Shown here in pieces: positions 1 through 7,470 of a stretch of 41,690 bases of DNA. The stretch lies in assembly GCA_018896215.1 (NCBI GenBank), contig JAHINB010000004.1, positions 1 to 41,690 of the forward strand, given 5' to 3'. Position numbers and translations under genes: made by a program. The number at the start of each line of letters is the position of its first letter. Position 1 is the first letter of the stretch. The DNA comes from Patescibacteria group bacterium (lineage in GTDB: Bacteria > Patescibacteriota > WWE3 > 0-14-0-20-40-13). The notes under the pieces were generated by a model. That model worked only from the letters and a program-made list of their open reading frames with translations. It made no database searches and was not told the origin of the DNA.

Positions 1-172
1 AAGATATTATTCGCAAGATGAAATAGGAACCCCTTGGTGTGTTACGATAGATTATCAAACACTAGAAGATAACACTGTAACCATTCGTGATCGCGACACT
101 ACTAAACAAGAAAGAATTAAAATCTCCGAAATAAAAGCTTTTGTAGAAAGTAAAATTAGGGATTATCCCTAA
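1..172 (+). CDS. glyS: Glycyl-tRNA synthetase, C-terminal end (partial)
   Basis: Open at the left edge; the readable frame starts at base 2 and gives the last 56 residues before a TAA at 170-172. The segment [13 protein letters not shown] followed by [13 protein letters not shown] is the typical C-terminal anticodon-binding region of the single-chain (eukaryotic/archaeal-type, homodimeric) class II glycyl-tRNA synthetase, which charges tRNA-Gly in the cytoplasm. The match is to the well-known 'E-IGTP-C-T-D ... VT-RDRDT--Q-R' block. It precedes rsmH by 23 nt on the same strand, so it may be the upstream gene of the wall/division transcript. Only the tail is present, so nothing can be said about the catalytic domain. 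Confidence 0.88.
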   Translation, partial: RYYSQDEIGTPWCVTIDYQTLEDNTVTIRDRDTTKQERIKISEIKAFVESKIRDYP

Positions 173-187
173 TTTGGGATGATCCCT
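158..187 (+). terminator. Stem-loop at the glyS/rsmH junction
   Basis: A 12-bp stem (158-169 with 176-187, one G-T wobble) closes a 6-nt AT loop. Each arm is itself nearly palindromic (GGGAT-T-ATCCC and GGGAT-G-ATCCC). The left arm overlaps the last codons of glyS. No T-run follows, so it is a weak terminator at best and could be an attenuator or RNA-stability element. It belongs to a family of similar palindromes in this window. Confidence 0.5.
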
Positions 188-195
188 CATCAATT

Positions 196-1089
196 ATGAA
201 AAATTTCTATCACACTGGTGTACTAGTTGATCAAGCTATCGCGGGTCTTAATGTTTTTCCCAAAGAAAAATATATTGATGCCACAATTGGAGGTGGGGAT
301 CATACCGCGAAAATAATGGAGTTAGGAGGAATTGTTTTAGGACTTGATCAAGATGTCAACGCGATTAAATACTGCCAAAAACGCTTTGGGCATCAGTTGC
401 AAAAGAAGCAACTAACTCTTGTTCATACAAATTTCGAAAAAATTGACGAAGTCGCAAAAGCGCGTGATTTTGTCAATGTTTCTGGAATACTATACGACCT
501 TGGTATCTCGAGTTTTCAAATGGAAGATCCTACCCGCGGTTTTAGTTTTAGGTTCAAAGATGCCCCCCTTGATATGCGCATGGGAGAGCAAACGGGGGTT
601 AAAGCCTGCGATTTGCTAAACGCCTTACCCCAAAAAGCCCTTGAGGAGATATTTTTTAAATATGGAAATATTCGGGAGGCAAAGAAATTAGTTCAAGAAA
701 TCATTAGAGCTCGAACGAACCAACGGTTTGTTACTGTTGGGGATTTGTTAACAACGCTAATGCGAATAAAGAAAGATTTTACGCGTGACGATTTTGCCGC
801 CAAAGTTTTTTTGTCTTTACGCATAGCCGTAAATTTGGAGCTGGAGGTATTATCTCAATCTTTACCTAAGGCGCAATCCTTGTTGGACAAGGACGGGAGA
901 CTTGCCGTAATATCCTTTCAAGGTTTAGAAGATGGTGTGGTAAAAAACTTTGGTCGTGGCGCGAGTTCAACCTTAGTGTCTTTGTCTGTTCCTATGCGTT
1001 GTGAAATAATTGCAAACCCAAGGTCAAGAAGCGCCAAATTAAGGGTGTATAGATTTAGAGGTAGCAAAAATGAGATCGCTAAAAAATAA
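196..1089 (+). CDS. rsmH: 16S rRNA m4C1402 methyltransferase RsmH (MraW)
   Basis: SAM-dependent methyltransferase that N4-methylates C1402 of 16S rRNA in the cytoplasm. The 297-aa product shows the family N-terminus FYHTGVLVDQAI, the SAM-binding loop YIDATIGGGDHT (residues 27-38), GLDQD (about 50-54), the ILYDLGISSFQMEDPTRGFS block (family 'DLGVSS-Q-D---RGFSF'), PLDMRMG, and the C-terminal RSAKLRVYR. Length is close to the usual ~310 aa. It opens the classical division/cell-wall cluster, but mraZ, which usually precedes it, is absent. Its 3' end overlaps the ftsL-like gene by 20 nt, so the two are probably translated in a coupled way. No Shine-Dalgarno is visible at the ATG. Confidence 0.96.
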   Translation: MKNFYHTGVLVDQAIAGLNVFPKEKYIDATIGGGDHTAKIMELGGIVLGLDQDVNAIKYCQKRFGHQLQKKQLTLVHTNFEKIDEVAKARDFVNVSGILYDLGISSFQMEDPTRGFSFRFKDAPLDMRMGEQTGVKACDLLNALPQKALEEIFFKYGNIREAKKLVQEIIRARTNQRFVTVGDLLTTLMRIKKDFTRDDFAAKVFLSLRIAVNLELEVLSQSLPKAQSLLDKDGRLAVISFQGLEDGVVKNFGRGASSTLVSLSVPMRCEIIANPRSRSAKLRVYRFRGSKNEIAKK

Positions 1090-1330
1090 AAAAATTAACT
1101 TTTATTTGGTTTTTTCTTTTGTCATTGCTGTGGGGTCTTTTATCTTTGGGGCTTTTTTTATTAATTCTTCGTCCGAAGAAAGTTCTGAATACGCAAGATT
1201 TTTGGTTAGAAGAAACTCTTTGCTTACCGAAAATCAAATTCTACGCAATAAAACAGCAAAATACAGCGCTCTCTCTAACATTAAAAAAATGGCTACTGAC
1301 TTTGGTATGATAGATTCAATTACTAGATAA
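1070..1330 (+). CDS. ftsL: FtsL-like cell-division protein
   Basis: An 86-aa bitopic membrane protein with a short basic N-terminus (MRSLKNKK), one transmembrane segment (about residues 10-32) and an extracytoplasmic helix (about 38-70) with heptad-like Leu/Ile spacing. It ends in KKMATDFGMI, which resembles the 'I--iA---lGM' end of FtsL/DivIC proteins. FtsL forms a coiled-coil subcomplex with FtsB and FtsQ that activates FtsW-FtsI. Sequence identity in this family is always low, so the assignment rests mainly on topology and on its position between rsmH and ftsI. It overlaps rsmH by 20 nt, and its stop shares one base with the ftsI start (TAATG). Confidence 0.72.
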   Translation: MRSLKNKKINFYLVFSFVIAVGSFIFGAFFINSSSEESSEYARFLVRRNSLLTENQILRNKTAKYSALSNIKKMATDFGMIDSITR

Positions 1331-3036
1331 TGCTTTTAAAAACGATTGGGATTAGAATAGCTCTGGTACAATATTTTGTCGTAGGCGTTGCTTTGGTATT
1401 TTTGTGCCGATTATTCTATATTCAAATAATATGCCATAAAGCTTTGTTTGCTAAAGCAAGTAGCCAACAGGTTCAAGAAATTGTAATTCCAGCATCAAGA
1501 GGCAGTATTCATTTCTCTGATTTGTCGCCTTTGGCGTCTTCCCAAACAGCATACTTTCTTTTTGCCGAACCCAGAAATTTTACTGACAAAGACAAAAGCT
1601 CTTTAGTACTCTATTTAAAAGATAAGTTTAAATTAGATTCGGAAGTTGTTAATCGTCTTAACGATGTTACATTGTGGTATGTTCCAATTAAACATGGCAT
1701 ATCCCCGGAGGAAAAAGTAGAAATAGAAAAAAATATTACCAGTGGAATAGTTTTTAAAAAAGAGGATTCACGGTTTTTTCCAGAAGAAGATTTAGCGGTT
1801 TCTGTTGTTGGTGTTGTAGCTAGCGACGAAAATGGATTGCCCCAAGGTTATTTTGGTGTAGAGGGTTTTTATAACTCCGATTTGAAAGGCAAAAGCGGAA
1901 GGATTATTTCCGAAACCGATGCTTTTGGAAATGCGATTATTATGGGATCGTATACAGAGATGCCATCAATTTCTGGAACCAGCATTGTTTTGTCATTAGA
2001 CAGAGCTGTGCAATATCTTTTAGAAGAACGCCTTAAGTATTACTTGGCAAGCTATGGGGCAAAATCCGCTAGCGCTGTTGTAATAGAATGCGAAACAGGA
2101 AAAATCCTTGGGATGGCATCGTTTTTGTTGCTAGAAGAAGATAGCAAGCCAAAAATTGATTCAACATCTAACTTAGTTATAAGCGATACCTATGAGCCTG
2201 GTTCTGTCTTTAAGGCGTTTACAATGTCTTCTGCTATCGATTTAAATTTGGTTACCCCCGAGACTTCGTTTGAAGATACTGGTCCTAAATATTATTCGGG
2301 TCATAAAGTTGACACTTGGGATGGAAAGCATTATGGAACAGAGACAATGTATGAGGTGTTGGAACACTCTAATAACCTAGGGGCGGCATGGGTAGCCGAA
2401 AGACTAGGTTCCGAAAATCTTTGGAAATATCTTGTTAGCTTTGGAATGGGAACACCTTTGGGGGTGGATTTAGAAGGGGAGCAAACAGGGCAGTTGCGCC
2501 ATTATTCTACCTGGCGTGATATTGATTTAGCCACGGCTTCTTTTGGGCAGGGAGTTTCGGCGACCGCTCTTCAGGTTGTAAATGGTTTTGGCGCGATAGC
2601 CAACGGTGGTGAGTTGTTAAAGCCTTATCTGGCGGTAAATTTTGTAGAAAATATGCCCAATGGAGATACAAAAATTGTTAAACAAAGAAATTTAAAAACA
2701 ATAATTTCTAGAGTTATAAGCCAAAAAACATCCTTTACCATGGTTGATATGTTAACTCGCGCTACCAGTAGCGGAGAAGCCAAATTTTTTATCTCTAAAA
2801 AGTATCAAGTTGCGGGTAAGACTGGAACTGCCCAAATTGCAGTTGAAGGTGGCTATGACCTCAACAAAACTAACGCTACATTTGTGGGGTTTTTGCCAAA
2901 AAGCAGGAAATTTGTTATGCTGGTTCGGTTTAGTGAGCCTACTACAAGTATTTACGCCGCCGAAACTGCGGTTCCTGCTTGGATGGACATTGCGGAGAAG
3001 TTAGCTTTATATTACAGAATTCCTTACGATTATTAA
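1330..3036 (+). CDS. ftsI: Class B penicillin-binding protein, FtsI (PBP3-like) transpeptidase
   Basis: The septal D,D-transpeptidase that cross-links peptidoglycan outside the membrane. The 568-aa product has an N-terminal signal anchor (about residues 10-30), a PBP dimerisation domain (about 45-210, with ASRGSI), and a transpeptidase domain carrying all three penicilloyl-transferase motifs: SVFK with nucleophile Ser292 and Lys295, SNN at 347-349, and KTGT at 497-500. GQGVSATALQ is typical of class B PBPs. No PASTA repeats are seen at the C-terminus. It sits between the ftsL-like gene (1-nt overlap) and the murA-like gene (1-nt gap), the normal dcw position. Its SEDS partner FtsW is encoded 28 kb downstream, beyond the accessory insert. 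Confidence 0.95.
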   Translation: MLLKTIGIRIALVQYFVVGVALVFLCRLFYIQIICHKALFAKASSQQVQEIVIPASRGSIHFSDLSPLASSQTAYFLFAEPRNFTDKDKSSLVLYLKDKFKLDSEVVNRLNDVTLWYVPIKHGISPEEKVEIEKNITSGIVFKKEDSRFFPEEDLAVSVVGVVASDENGLPQGYFGVEGFYNSDLKGKSGRIISETDAFGNAIIMGSYTEMPSISGTSIVLSLDRAVQYLLEERLKYYLASYGAKSASAVVIECETGKILGMASFLLLEEDSKPKIDSTSNLVISDTYEPGSVFKAFTMSSAIDLNLVTPETSFEDTGPKYYSGHKVDTWDGKHYGTETMYEVLEHSNNLGAAWVAERLGSENLWKYLVSFGMGTPLGVDLEGEQTGQLRHYSTWRDIDLATASFGQGVSATALQVVNGFGAIANGGELLKPYLAVNFVENMPNGDTKIVKQRNLKTIISRVISQKTSFTMVDMLTRATSSGEAKFFISKKYQVAGKTGTAQIAVEGGYDLNKTNATFVGFLPKSRKFVMLVRFSEPTTSIYAAETAVPAWMDIAEKLALYYRIPYDY

Positions 3037-3037
3037 G

Positions 3038-4321
3038 ATGAAATATATTGTAGCTGGTCAAAATAAAATTGCGGGAAAAGTTGCTGTTTCGGGATCGCCT
3101 CTTGGTGCATCTGCTTTAGTTTCTTTGGCGCTACTTTTAAATGACAATTCAAAAATAGAGAATGCTCCTAGTTCTTTTGGTTTCGATCAACTATTTAATA
3201 TTTTAGTGTCTGTGTTCTCTAAAACAACAAGAAGTCAGGATGGAATCCTCTTAGTAGATCCTTCTGTTGCTTCTACAAGCCCCAAGAGAATAAAAATTGC
3301 AGTGGATATCGACAACGAGGTTTTTTTTGCCTTGCCTGCTTTCATTTTTAAAAATATAGAGGTCATTTTGGATGGTTCATCAAAGATCTTTAACAAGCAC
3401 AAAAATATTCTTGATCTTTTAAAAATTTTTGGACTAGTAAAAGAAACTAATTCCAAAAATTTGCTGGTTATTAGACCCGCGATTATAAAGGAGAGCTATT
3501 ATCTAGATTTTCGAAATAGGGGTGGACCTGAAGCGTTTTTGGCGATCCTCTTTGCTATCTCCTTGGATGCCAAAATTATTATGGTAAATTACCCCCAAGA
3601 TCCGCTGTTTAAATGGTTTTTGGGGGTTTTAGTAGATTGTAATCTAAATGTAGATGCTGGTGTAAGAACAAACGAATCGGATACGGTTTGTGTTTCTACA
3701 GCAGGTCTTCCTACAGGTAGAGTAGAGAAAAAAGTATCGTTTAACGACAATCTTGCGGCTTTTTATACCTTTCTAGCAATGGGTACTCAAGGTGATATTA
3801 CGCTTTCACAAGTCAATTCGCAGGACTTAATGCCTTTTTGCGCTAAGATATTGTCTTGGGGGGCGCAAATTGATTCTTTATCTAAAGGCGAATTAAGGGT
3901 TTATATGCAACCTGTAAAATATGAAGATACTGTTAGCTTTGAGGTTAAGCCATACCCCGGGTTCGTGGAATCTTGGAGTTATTTAGCTTTAGTTTTTCTT
4001 CTGTCGAGACAAATCGCGATGTCTTTAATCTTTCCCAATTCTTCCGTAATCCAGGTTTTACTTAAAGAACTTAATCGTATGGGCGCAAATTTAGATTTTA
4101 AAGTCTTGGGGAATTTTGTTAGCGTAACCAGTGTTAAAAAGTCAGCCCTTTTGGCGCAAAAAATAATTTTAGACGAGAGAGAACTTTTGTTGCCTTATCT
4201 TTTATTGTCTTTATTAAATAAAGGAAAGACAGTCTTAATTGGTGGCGAGTTGATTGATTCGTATTACCCCGGTCTGATAGATAACTTAAAAATGTTAGGC
4301 GCAAATATTAGCGTTGGTTAA
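3038..4321 (+). CDS. MurA-like (EPSP-synthase fold) protein lacking catalytic residues
   Basis: 427 aa with the MurA/EPSP-synthase repeat pattern: N-terminal IAGKVAVSG, repeated hydrophobic 'LL--LG' strands, PYPGF near residue 305, LNRMGANL, and a C-terminal LIDNLKMLGANISV. Compared with MurA, the essential Lys-Asn near residue 22 is replaced (SGSPLGAS at 18-25), the loop holding the PEP-reactive Cys reads LDGSSKI (about 111-117) with no PGGC, and the Asp after PGFP is missing (YPGFVES). It therefore cannot be a normal UDP-GlcNAc enolpyruvyl transferase. It lies 15 nt upstream of a complete murA in the same transcript. I infer a duplicated, repurposed copy, perhaps a structural or regulatory partner of MurA. 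A very different substrate is less likely. Confidence in the fold is good; function is unknown. Confidence 0.75.
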   Translation: MKYIVAGQNKIAGKVAVSGSPLGASALVSLALLLNDNSKIENAPSSFGFDQLFNILVSVFSKTTRSQDGILLVDPSVASTSPKRIKIAVDIDNEVFFALPAFIFKNIEVILDGSSKIFNKHKNILDLLKIFGLVKETNSKNLLVIRPAIIKESYYLDFRNRGGPEAFLAILFAISLDAKIIMVNYPQDPLFKWFLGVLVDCNLNVDAGVRTNESDTVCVSTAGLPTGRVEKKVSFNDNLAAFYTFLAMGTQGDITLSQVNSQDLMPFCAKILSWGAQIDSLSKGELRVYMQPVKYEDTVSFEVKPYPGFVESWSYLALVFLLSRQIAMSLIFPNSSVIQVLLKELNRMGANLDFKVLGNFVSVTSVKKSALLAQKIILDERELLLPYLLLSLLNKGKTVLIGGELIDSYYPGLIDNLKMLGANISVG

Positions 4322-4336
4322 TGGTAAGATATAGCT

Positions 4337-5656
4337 ATGGGTGATAACTCGTTGGGTTCATTGAAGATTGTTGGAGGAAATCCTCTGCGAGGTACTGTTG
4401 TTCCTATTCCAAATAAAAATTCCATCGTTGTTGCCCTTCCCGCCTCGATTTTAACTGATGAGACTGTTATCTATAACAATGTGCCACAATCAACCGATGT
4501 TCAAAAAATTTTGGAAATGATAGTTCTTTTGGGCGGTGAATTCACTTGGACAAGCGCCAACTCGGTTTCGGTTTGTTGCAAGAATTTAAAATCATATAAA
4601 GTCGATTTTGCTTTGGGAAATCTAATTAGAGCTTCGATTCTTTTCGCGGGACCGCTTCTTGTGCGTTTTGGTGTTGCCGAAATACCAGTCCCTGGTGGTT
4701 GTGTGCTTGGAAAAAGATCCATCGCTTCTCATGTTGATGTTTTTAATAAATTAGGAATTGTCACCGAGTTTTTTGACGGGTTTGTAAGGTTTACCCTGCC
4801 CAAAAAAATTACCTCCTGTTCCATTTGGCAAAACGAAGCCAGCGTTACAGCAACCGAAAATTTTGCTATGCTGGTTGCTGGTCTTAGCGGTAATACAATT
4901 TCACTTACTGATGCGGCTTGTGAACCTCATGTAGTTGATCTGTTAAAACTGTTATCGGATATGGGAGCGAGTATAACTGGCGCGGGTTCTAACATTATCA
5001 CCGTATCGGGTAAAAAACTAAAAGGTGCCACATTTGTTGCGGGACCCGATTTTGTAGATATTGGAGGCTTTATTGTAGCTAGCGCTTTAACTCACGGAAA
5101 TATTACGATCAGAGGTGGTAATGTTCCAGAAATAACGGGTGGAATGGTAAATTGGTTTAGGAAATTTGGGATTAAGATAGTAGAAAGCGGTCAAGACCTT
5201 GTAGTGGATGGGAATTGTGAACTTAAAATAGATCAGATTAATTCGGGGTTTCCTCTGGCTGGAGAAGATTTACTCAAATTTGCCCCTCGCCCCTGGCCAG
5301 GGTTTCCCGTTGATGTTCTGCCTCCGGTTGTAACGCTAGCTTGCAAAACAAACGGGAAACTTTTAATTAATAATTGGATGTATGAGACAGGGTTGGAGTT
5401 TTGTAAGGACCTAAACTTAATTGGAGCTAATATCCAAATGATTGATTCGCAAAAGATTATTGTTAATGGTCCTGTGACATTTAAAGGTGGGGAGGTTACT
5501 CCCCCGGGAATTATTCAAGCAGTCAAAGCTTTGTTCCTAGCATCTCTTGCCGATCCTGTTACAACTGTGGTACACAATGCTGACATCTTAAAGCGCCGAT
5601 ATCCTGATATAGTAGCAGGTTACACCTCCCTTGGAGCAAATATCAGTCCCGTTTAG
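4337..5656 (+). CDS. murA: UDP-N-acetylglucosamine 1-carboxyvinyltransferase MurA
   Basis: Transfers enolpyruvate from PEP to UDP-GlcNAc, the committed cytoplasmic step of peptidoglycan synthesis. The 439-aa product keeps PNKNS with Lys27-Asn28, LIRAS (the Arg that binds PEP), PVPGGCVLGKR with the reactive Cys122, and the general acid/base Asp326 in WPGFPVDVLPP. It also has GGEVTPPGIIQAVKALFLA and a C-terminal KRRYPDI. The stretch that holds Arg331 in E. coli reads YETGLEF here, so that Arg is not obvious. The Cys (not Asp) at 122 predicts fosfomycin sensitivity of this step. The ATG at 4337 was chosen because the ATG at 4321 runs into a stop after seven codons. It is the last gene before a strong terminator. 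Confidence 0.93.
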   Translation: MGDNSLGSLKIVGGNPLRGTVVPIPNKNSIVVALPASILTDETVIYNNVPQSTDVQKILEMIVLLGGEFTWTSANSVSVCCKNLKSYKVDFALGNLIRASILFAGPLLVRFGVAEIPVPGGCVLGKRSIASHVDVFNKLGIVTEFFDGFVRFTLPKKITSCSIWQNEASVTATENFAMLVAGLSGNTISLTDAACEPHVVDLLKLLSDMGASITGAGSNIITVSGKKLKGATFVAGPDFVDIGGFIVASALTHGNITIRGGNVPEITGGMVNWFRKFGIKIVESGQDLVVDGNCELKIDQINSGFPLAGEDLLKFAPRPWPGFPVDVLPPVVTLACKTNGKLLINNWMYETGLEFCKDLNLIGANIQMIDSQKIIVNGPVTFKGGEVTPPGIIQAVKALFLASLADPVTTVVHNADILKRRYPDIVAGYTSLGANISPV

Positions 5657-5669
5657 GTTGTTGTTATAA

Positions 5670-5696
5670 GGTACTACCCGATTCGGGTACTACCCG
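5670..5696. repeat. Tandem palindromes after murA
   Basis: Two short palindromes in direct repeat, GGTA-C-TACC (5670-5678) and CGGGTA-C-TACCCG (5684-5696), share GTACTACCCGAT. They lie in the 190-nt murA/NYN gap upstream of the stronger hairpin at 5762 and belong to the window-wide palindrome family. Role unknown; possibly mRNA 3'-end stabilisation. Confidence 0.55.
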
Positions 5697-5761
5697 ATGA
5701 TTTGTTGTTAAATCAAGGTATTTTTGATGCTTTCTAAAATGTTGTTGTAACAAGAAAAGAT

Positions 5762-5791
5762 GGGGTGAGACCCAAATTCGGGTCTCACCCC
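5762..5791 (+). terminator. Strong hairpin terminator after murA
   Basis: A perfect 12-bp stem (5762-5773 with 5780-5791), GC-rich, with loop AAATTC, followed by TCTATCGTTTT. It probably ends the glyS-murA transcript, because a promoter-like box for the next gene follows 26 nt later. Confidence 0.75.
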
Positions 5792-5817
5792 TCTATCGTT
5801 TTACCCTAAAGAATCAT

Positions 5818-5837
5818 TTTGTATATCTTGTTATAAT
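5818..5837 (+). promoter_or_regulatory. Promoter region of the NYN gene
   Basis: Contains the 17-mer TTTGTATATCTTGTTAT, repeated exactly upstream of enolase at 23098, and overlaps a perfect TATAAT at 5832-5837. That -10 ends 9 nt before the ATG at 5847, so the transcript would have almost no leader. No -35 match is visible. Confidence 0.6.
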
Positions 5838-5846
5838 ATTATTACA

Positions 5847-6359
5847 ATGCAAAAAGCCAAAAGAAGTTTCAAAGCACCAATTGTCTACGCTTTCATAGAT
5901 AGTCAAAATCTCAATTTAGGTGTTAGATCTTTAGGTTGGAAATTAGATTTTAATAAATTCTATATTTATCTAAAAGATAAGTACAATATCTCTAAAGCCT
6001 TTTTATTTATTGGATACTTGGATTCAAATAAAAACCTCTATAGCAATTTAGAAAAGTGGGGATACAGTTTGGTTTTTAAACCTGCAATACGATTTAATCG
6101 TAAAAGTATTAAAGGTAATGTAGATGCGGAGTTGGTTCTGCATTCCGCAAAAATTCAGTATCCAAAATATAATTTGGCAATAATTGTTTCTGGTGACGGT
6201 GATTTCTTTTGCCTACATGAAGAATTGGAAAAAGATAAAAAGCTTTTTAAAGTAATAGTTCCAAGTAGAAAATCGGAGTCGTCTTTAATAAAGAGATTTA
6301 GAGATTACAAGCTTTATGTCGAAGATATTAAGCCAAAGGTTGAGTTAATTGGGAAATAA
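5847..6359 (+). CDS. NYN-domain (LabA/DUF88, PIN-like) putative ribonuclease
   Basis: A 170-aa protein with the NYN/PIN-like acidic pattern: FIDSQNL (first Asp, about residue 18), KGNVDAEL (about 91-98) and the signature SGDGDF (about 115-120), all expected to bind a divalent metal in a nuclease active site. NYN proteins of the LabA type are generally thought to process or degrade RNA; the substrate here cannot be told. It is monocistronic by appearance: a terminator and its own near-leaderless promoter lie upstream, and a structured 99-nt gap precedes murB. Its place inside a peptidoglycan cluster is unusual and may be coincidental. Confidence 0.85.
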   Translation: MQKAKRSFKAPIVYAFIDSQNLNLGVRSLGWKLDFNKFYIYLKDKYNISKAFLFIGYLDSNKNLYSNLEKWGYSLVFKPAIRFNRKSIKGNVDAELVLHSAKIQYPKYNLAIIVSGDGDFFCLHEELEKDKKLFKVIVPSRKSESSLIKRFRDYKLYVEDIKPKVELIGK

Positions 6360-6362
6360 TAA

Positions 6363-6410
6363 AGGAGGCTTCACTTGCAACACCAGCATTGCAAACTACT
6401 GACCTCCTGA
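6363..6410 (+). other. Nested hairpin with possible 11-codon leader ORF before murB
   Basis: AGGAGG (6363-6368) is complementary to CCTCCT (6403-6408). Inside this pair, TTGCAA (6375-6380) can pair with TTGCAA (6389-6394). AGGAGG is also a full Shine-Dalgarno placed 6 nt before a TTG that opens an 11-codon frame ending at TGA 6408-6410 (peptide MQHQHCKLLTS). Pairing of the outer arms would hide this ribosome site. It could be a leader-peptide switch, a terminator-like structure or chance. The following 49 nt up to murB show nothing further. Confidence 0.4.
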
Positions 6411-6458
6411 TGATTAGTTAAATACTATCAGTTTACTTAAAGCAAGTCAATATTTGTT

Positions 6459-7469
6459 GTGATTAAACATCTTCCGCAAATTGACAAAAATGTTTCGCTT
6501 GCTTCGTTTACTTCGCTTAAAGTTGGAGGACTAGCGGAGAATTTTGCCGTTGCCAAAAATCAAGATGAGCTTGTGGCTTTGTATCTTTGGGCTAAACAAA
6601 AAGAGATTTCAGTTTTCGTCTTGGGTGGAGGAACAAATGTTTTAATCTCTGATGACGGAATAAGAGGATTAGTAATTAAAAACGAAGCTAGAGGTTTTGT
6701 AGTTGGTGACAAAATCAACTCTCAAACTGTAACTAAACGCAAAAAACGCAATCAGCAAACCCACTGGCGTAAAGGTCTTTTAAATTGGGACGATTTATCA
6801 ATTTCACAATCAACCGAGGGGGTTGCAATTGAGGTTCAATCAGGTCATCGGCTTCCTTTATTACTATCTCAAACACTACAAAACAAAATTACCGGATTGG
6901 AGCTTTTTGCCGGAATTCCAGGAACTGTAGGCGGTGCGGTGTGGAATAATATCCATGGAGCGGATTGGTTCATTGGCGATTTTTTGGAGTCGGTTAAAAT
7001 ACTCAACGCTGAAGGTAGTATCATCAACATCCCGCGGGAACAATTAGAACTGGAGTACAACGATTCGTTTTTTCACCGAAATAATTATTTAATCTTGTCG
7101 GCAAAGTTAAATTTATTTCTCGGAGATATCAAAACCGCACAAATGACAGCAAGTGAGTGGATAAAGCGCAAAATTGTGCAACCTAAAAACTCCGCAGGAT
7201 CCACATTTAGCAACTTAACCGAAGAGCAAAAGCAAACAGCTGGTTTGGACAATCTCTCCGCGGGTTTTGTGATTGATAAAATTCTCAATTTACGAGGTTA
7301 CACAGTAGGCGGAGCAAAAGTCTCCGAATCTCATGCCAATTTTATAGAAACTAAAGAGGGCGCAACAGCAAAAGATGTGCTGACGATCATCAACTATATT
7401 AAAAAATTGGCTCAAGAGAGGTTGGGTGTGGATTTAAAAGAGGAGATTGTGTTGGTTGGAGAATTTTGA
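6459..7469 (+). CDS. murB: UDP-N-acetylenolpyruvoylglucosamine reductase MurB
   Basis: FAD-dependent, NADPH-using enzyme that reduces the MurA product to UDP-MurNAc. The 336-aa product starts at GTG 6459. It has the FAD-binding N-terminal block FTSLKVGG, LGGGTNVLISDDG (about 55-68), ELFAGIPGTVGGAVWN, the Tyr in EYNDSFFHR, the catalytic Ser in NSAGSTFSN, GGAKVSESHANFI, and the C-terminal Glu in LKEEIVLVG. Between NEARGF and AIEVQSGH there is a Lys/Arg-rich insertion of about 30 residues (roughly 85-118, including KRKKR) not found in model MurB. One base separates its TGA from the murCDE start, so they are one operon. Confidence 0.93.
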   Translation: MIKHLPQIDKNVSLASFTSLKVGGLAENFAVAKNQDELVALYLWAKQKEISVFVLGGGTNVLISDDGIRGLVIKNEARGFVVGDKINSQTVTKRKKRNQQTHWRKGLLNWDDLSISQSTEGVAIEVQSGHRLPLLLSQTLQNKITGLELFAGIPGTVGGAVWNNIHGADWFIGDFLESVKILNAEGSIINIPREQLELEYNDSFFHRNNYLILSAKLNLFLGDIKTAQMTASEWIKRKIVQPKNSAGSTFSNLTEEQKQTAGLDNLSAGFVIDKILNLRGYTVGGAKVSESHANFIETKEGATAKDVLTIINYIKKLAQERLGVDLKEEIVLVGEF

Positions 7470-7470
7470 C

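Noticed and set aside
7447-7470. Upstream TTG start for murCDE
   Set aside because: It would overlap murB by 23 nt and add eight residues not found in MurC; ATG 7471 gives the family N-terminus.
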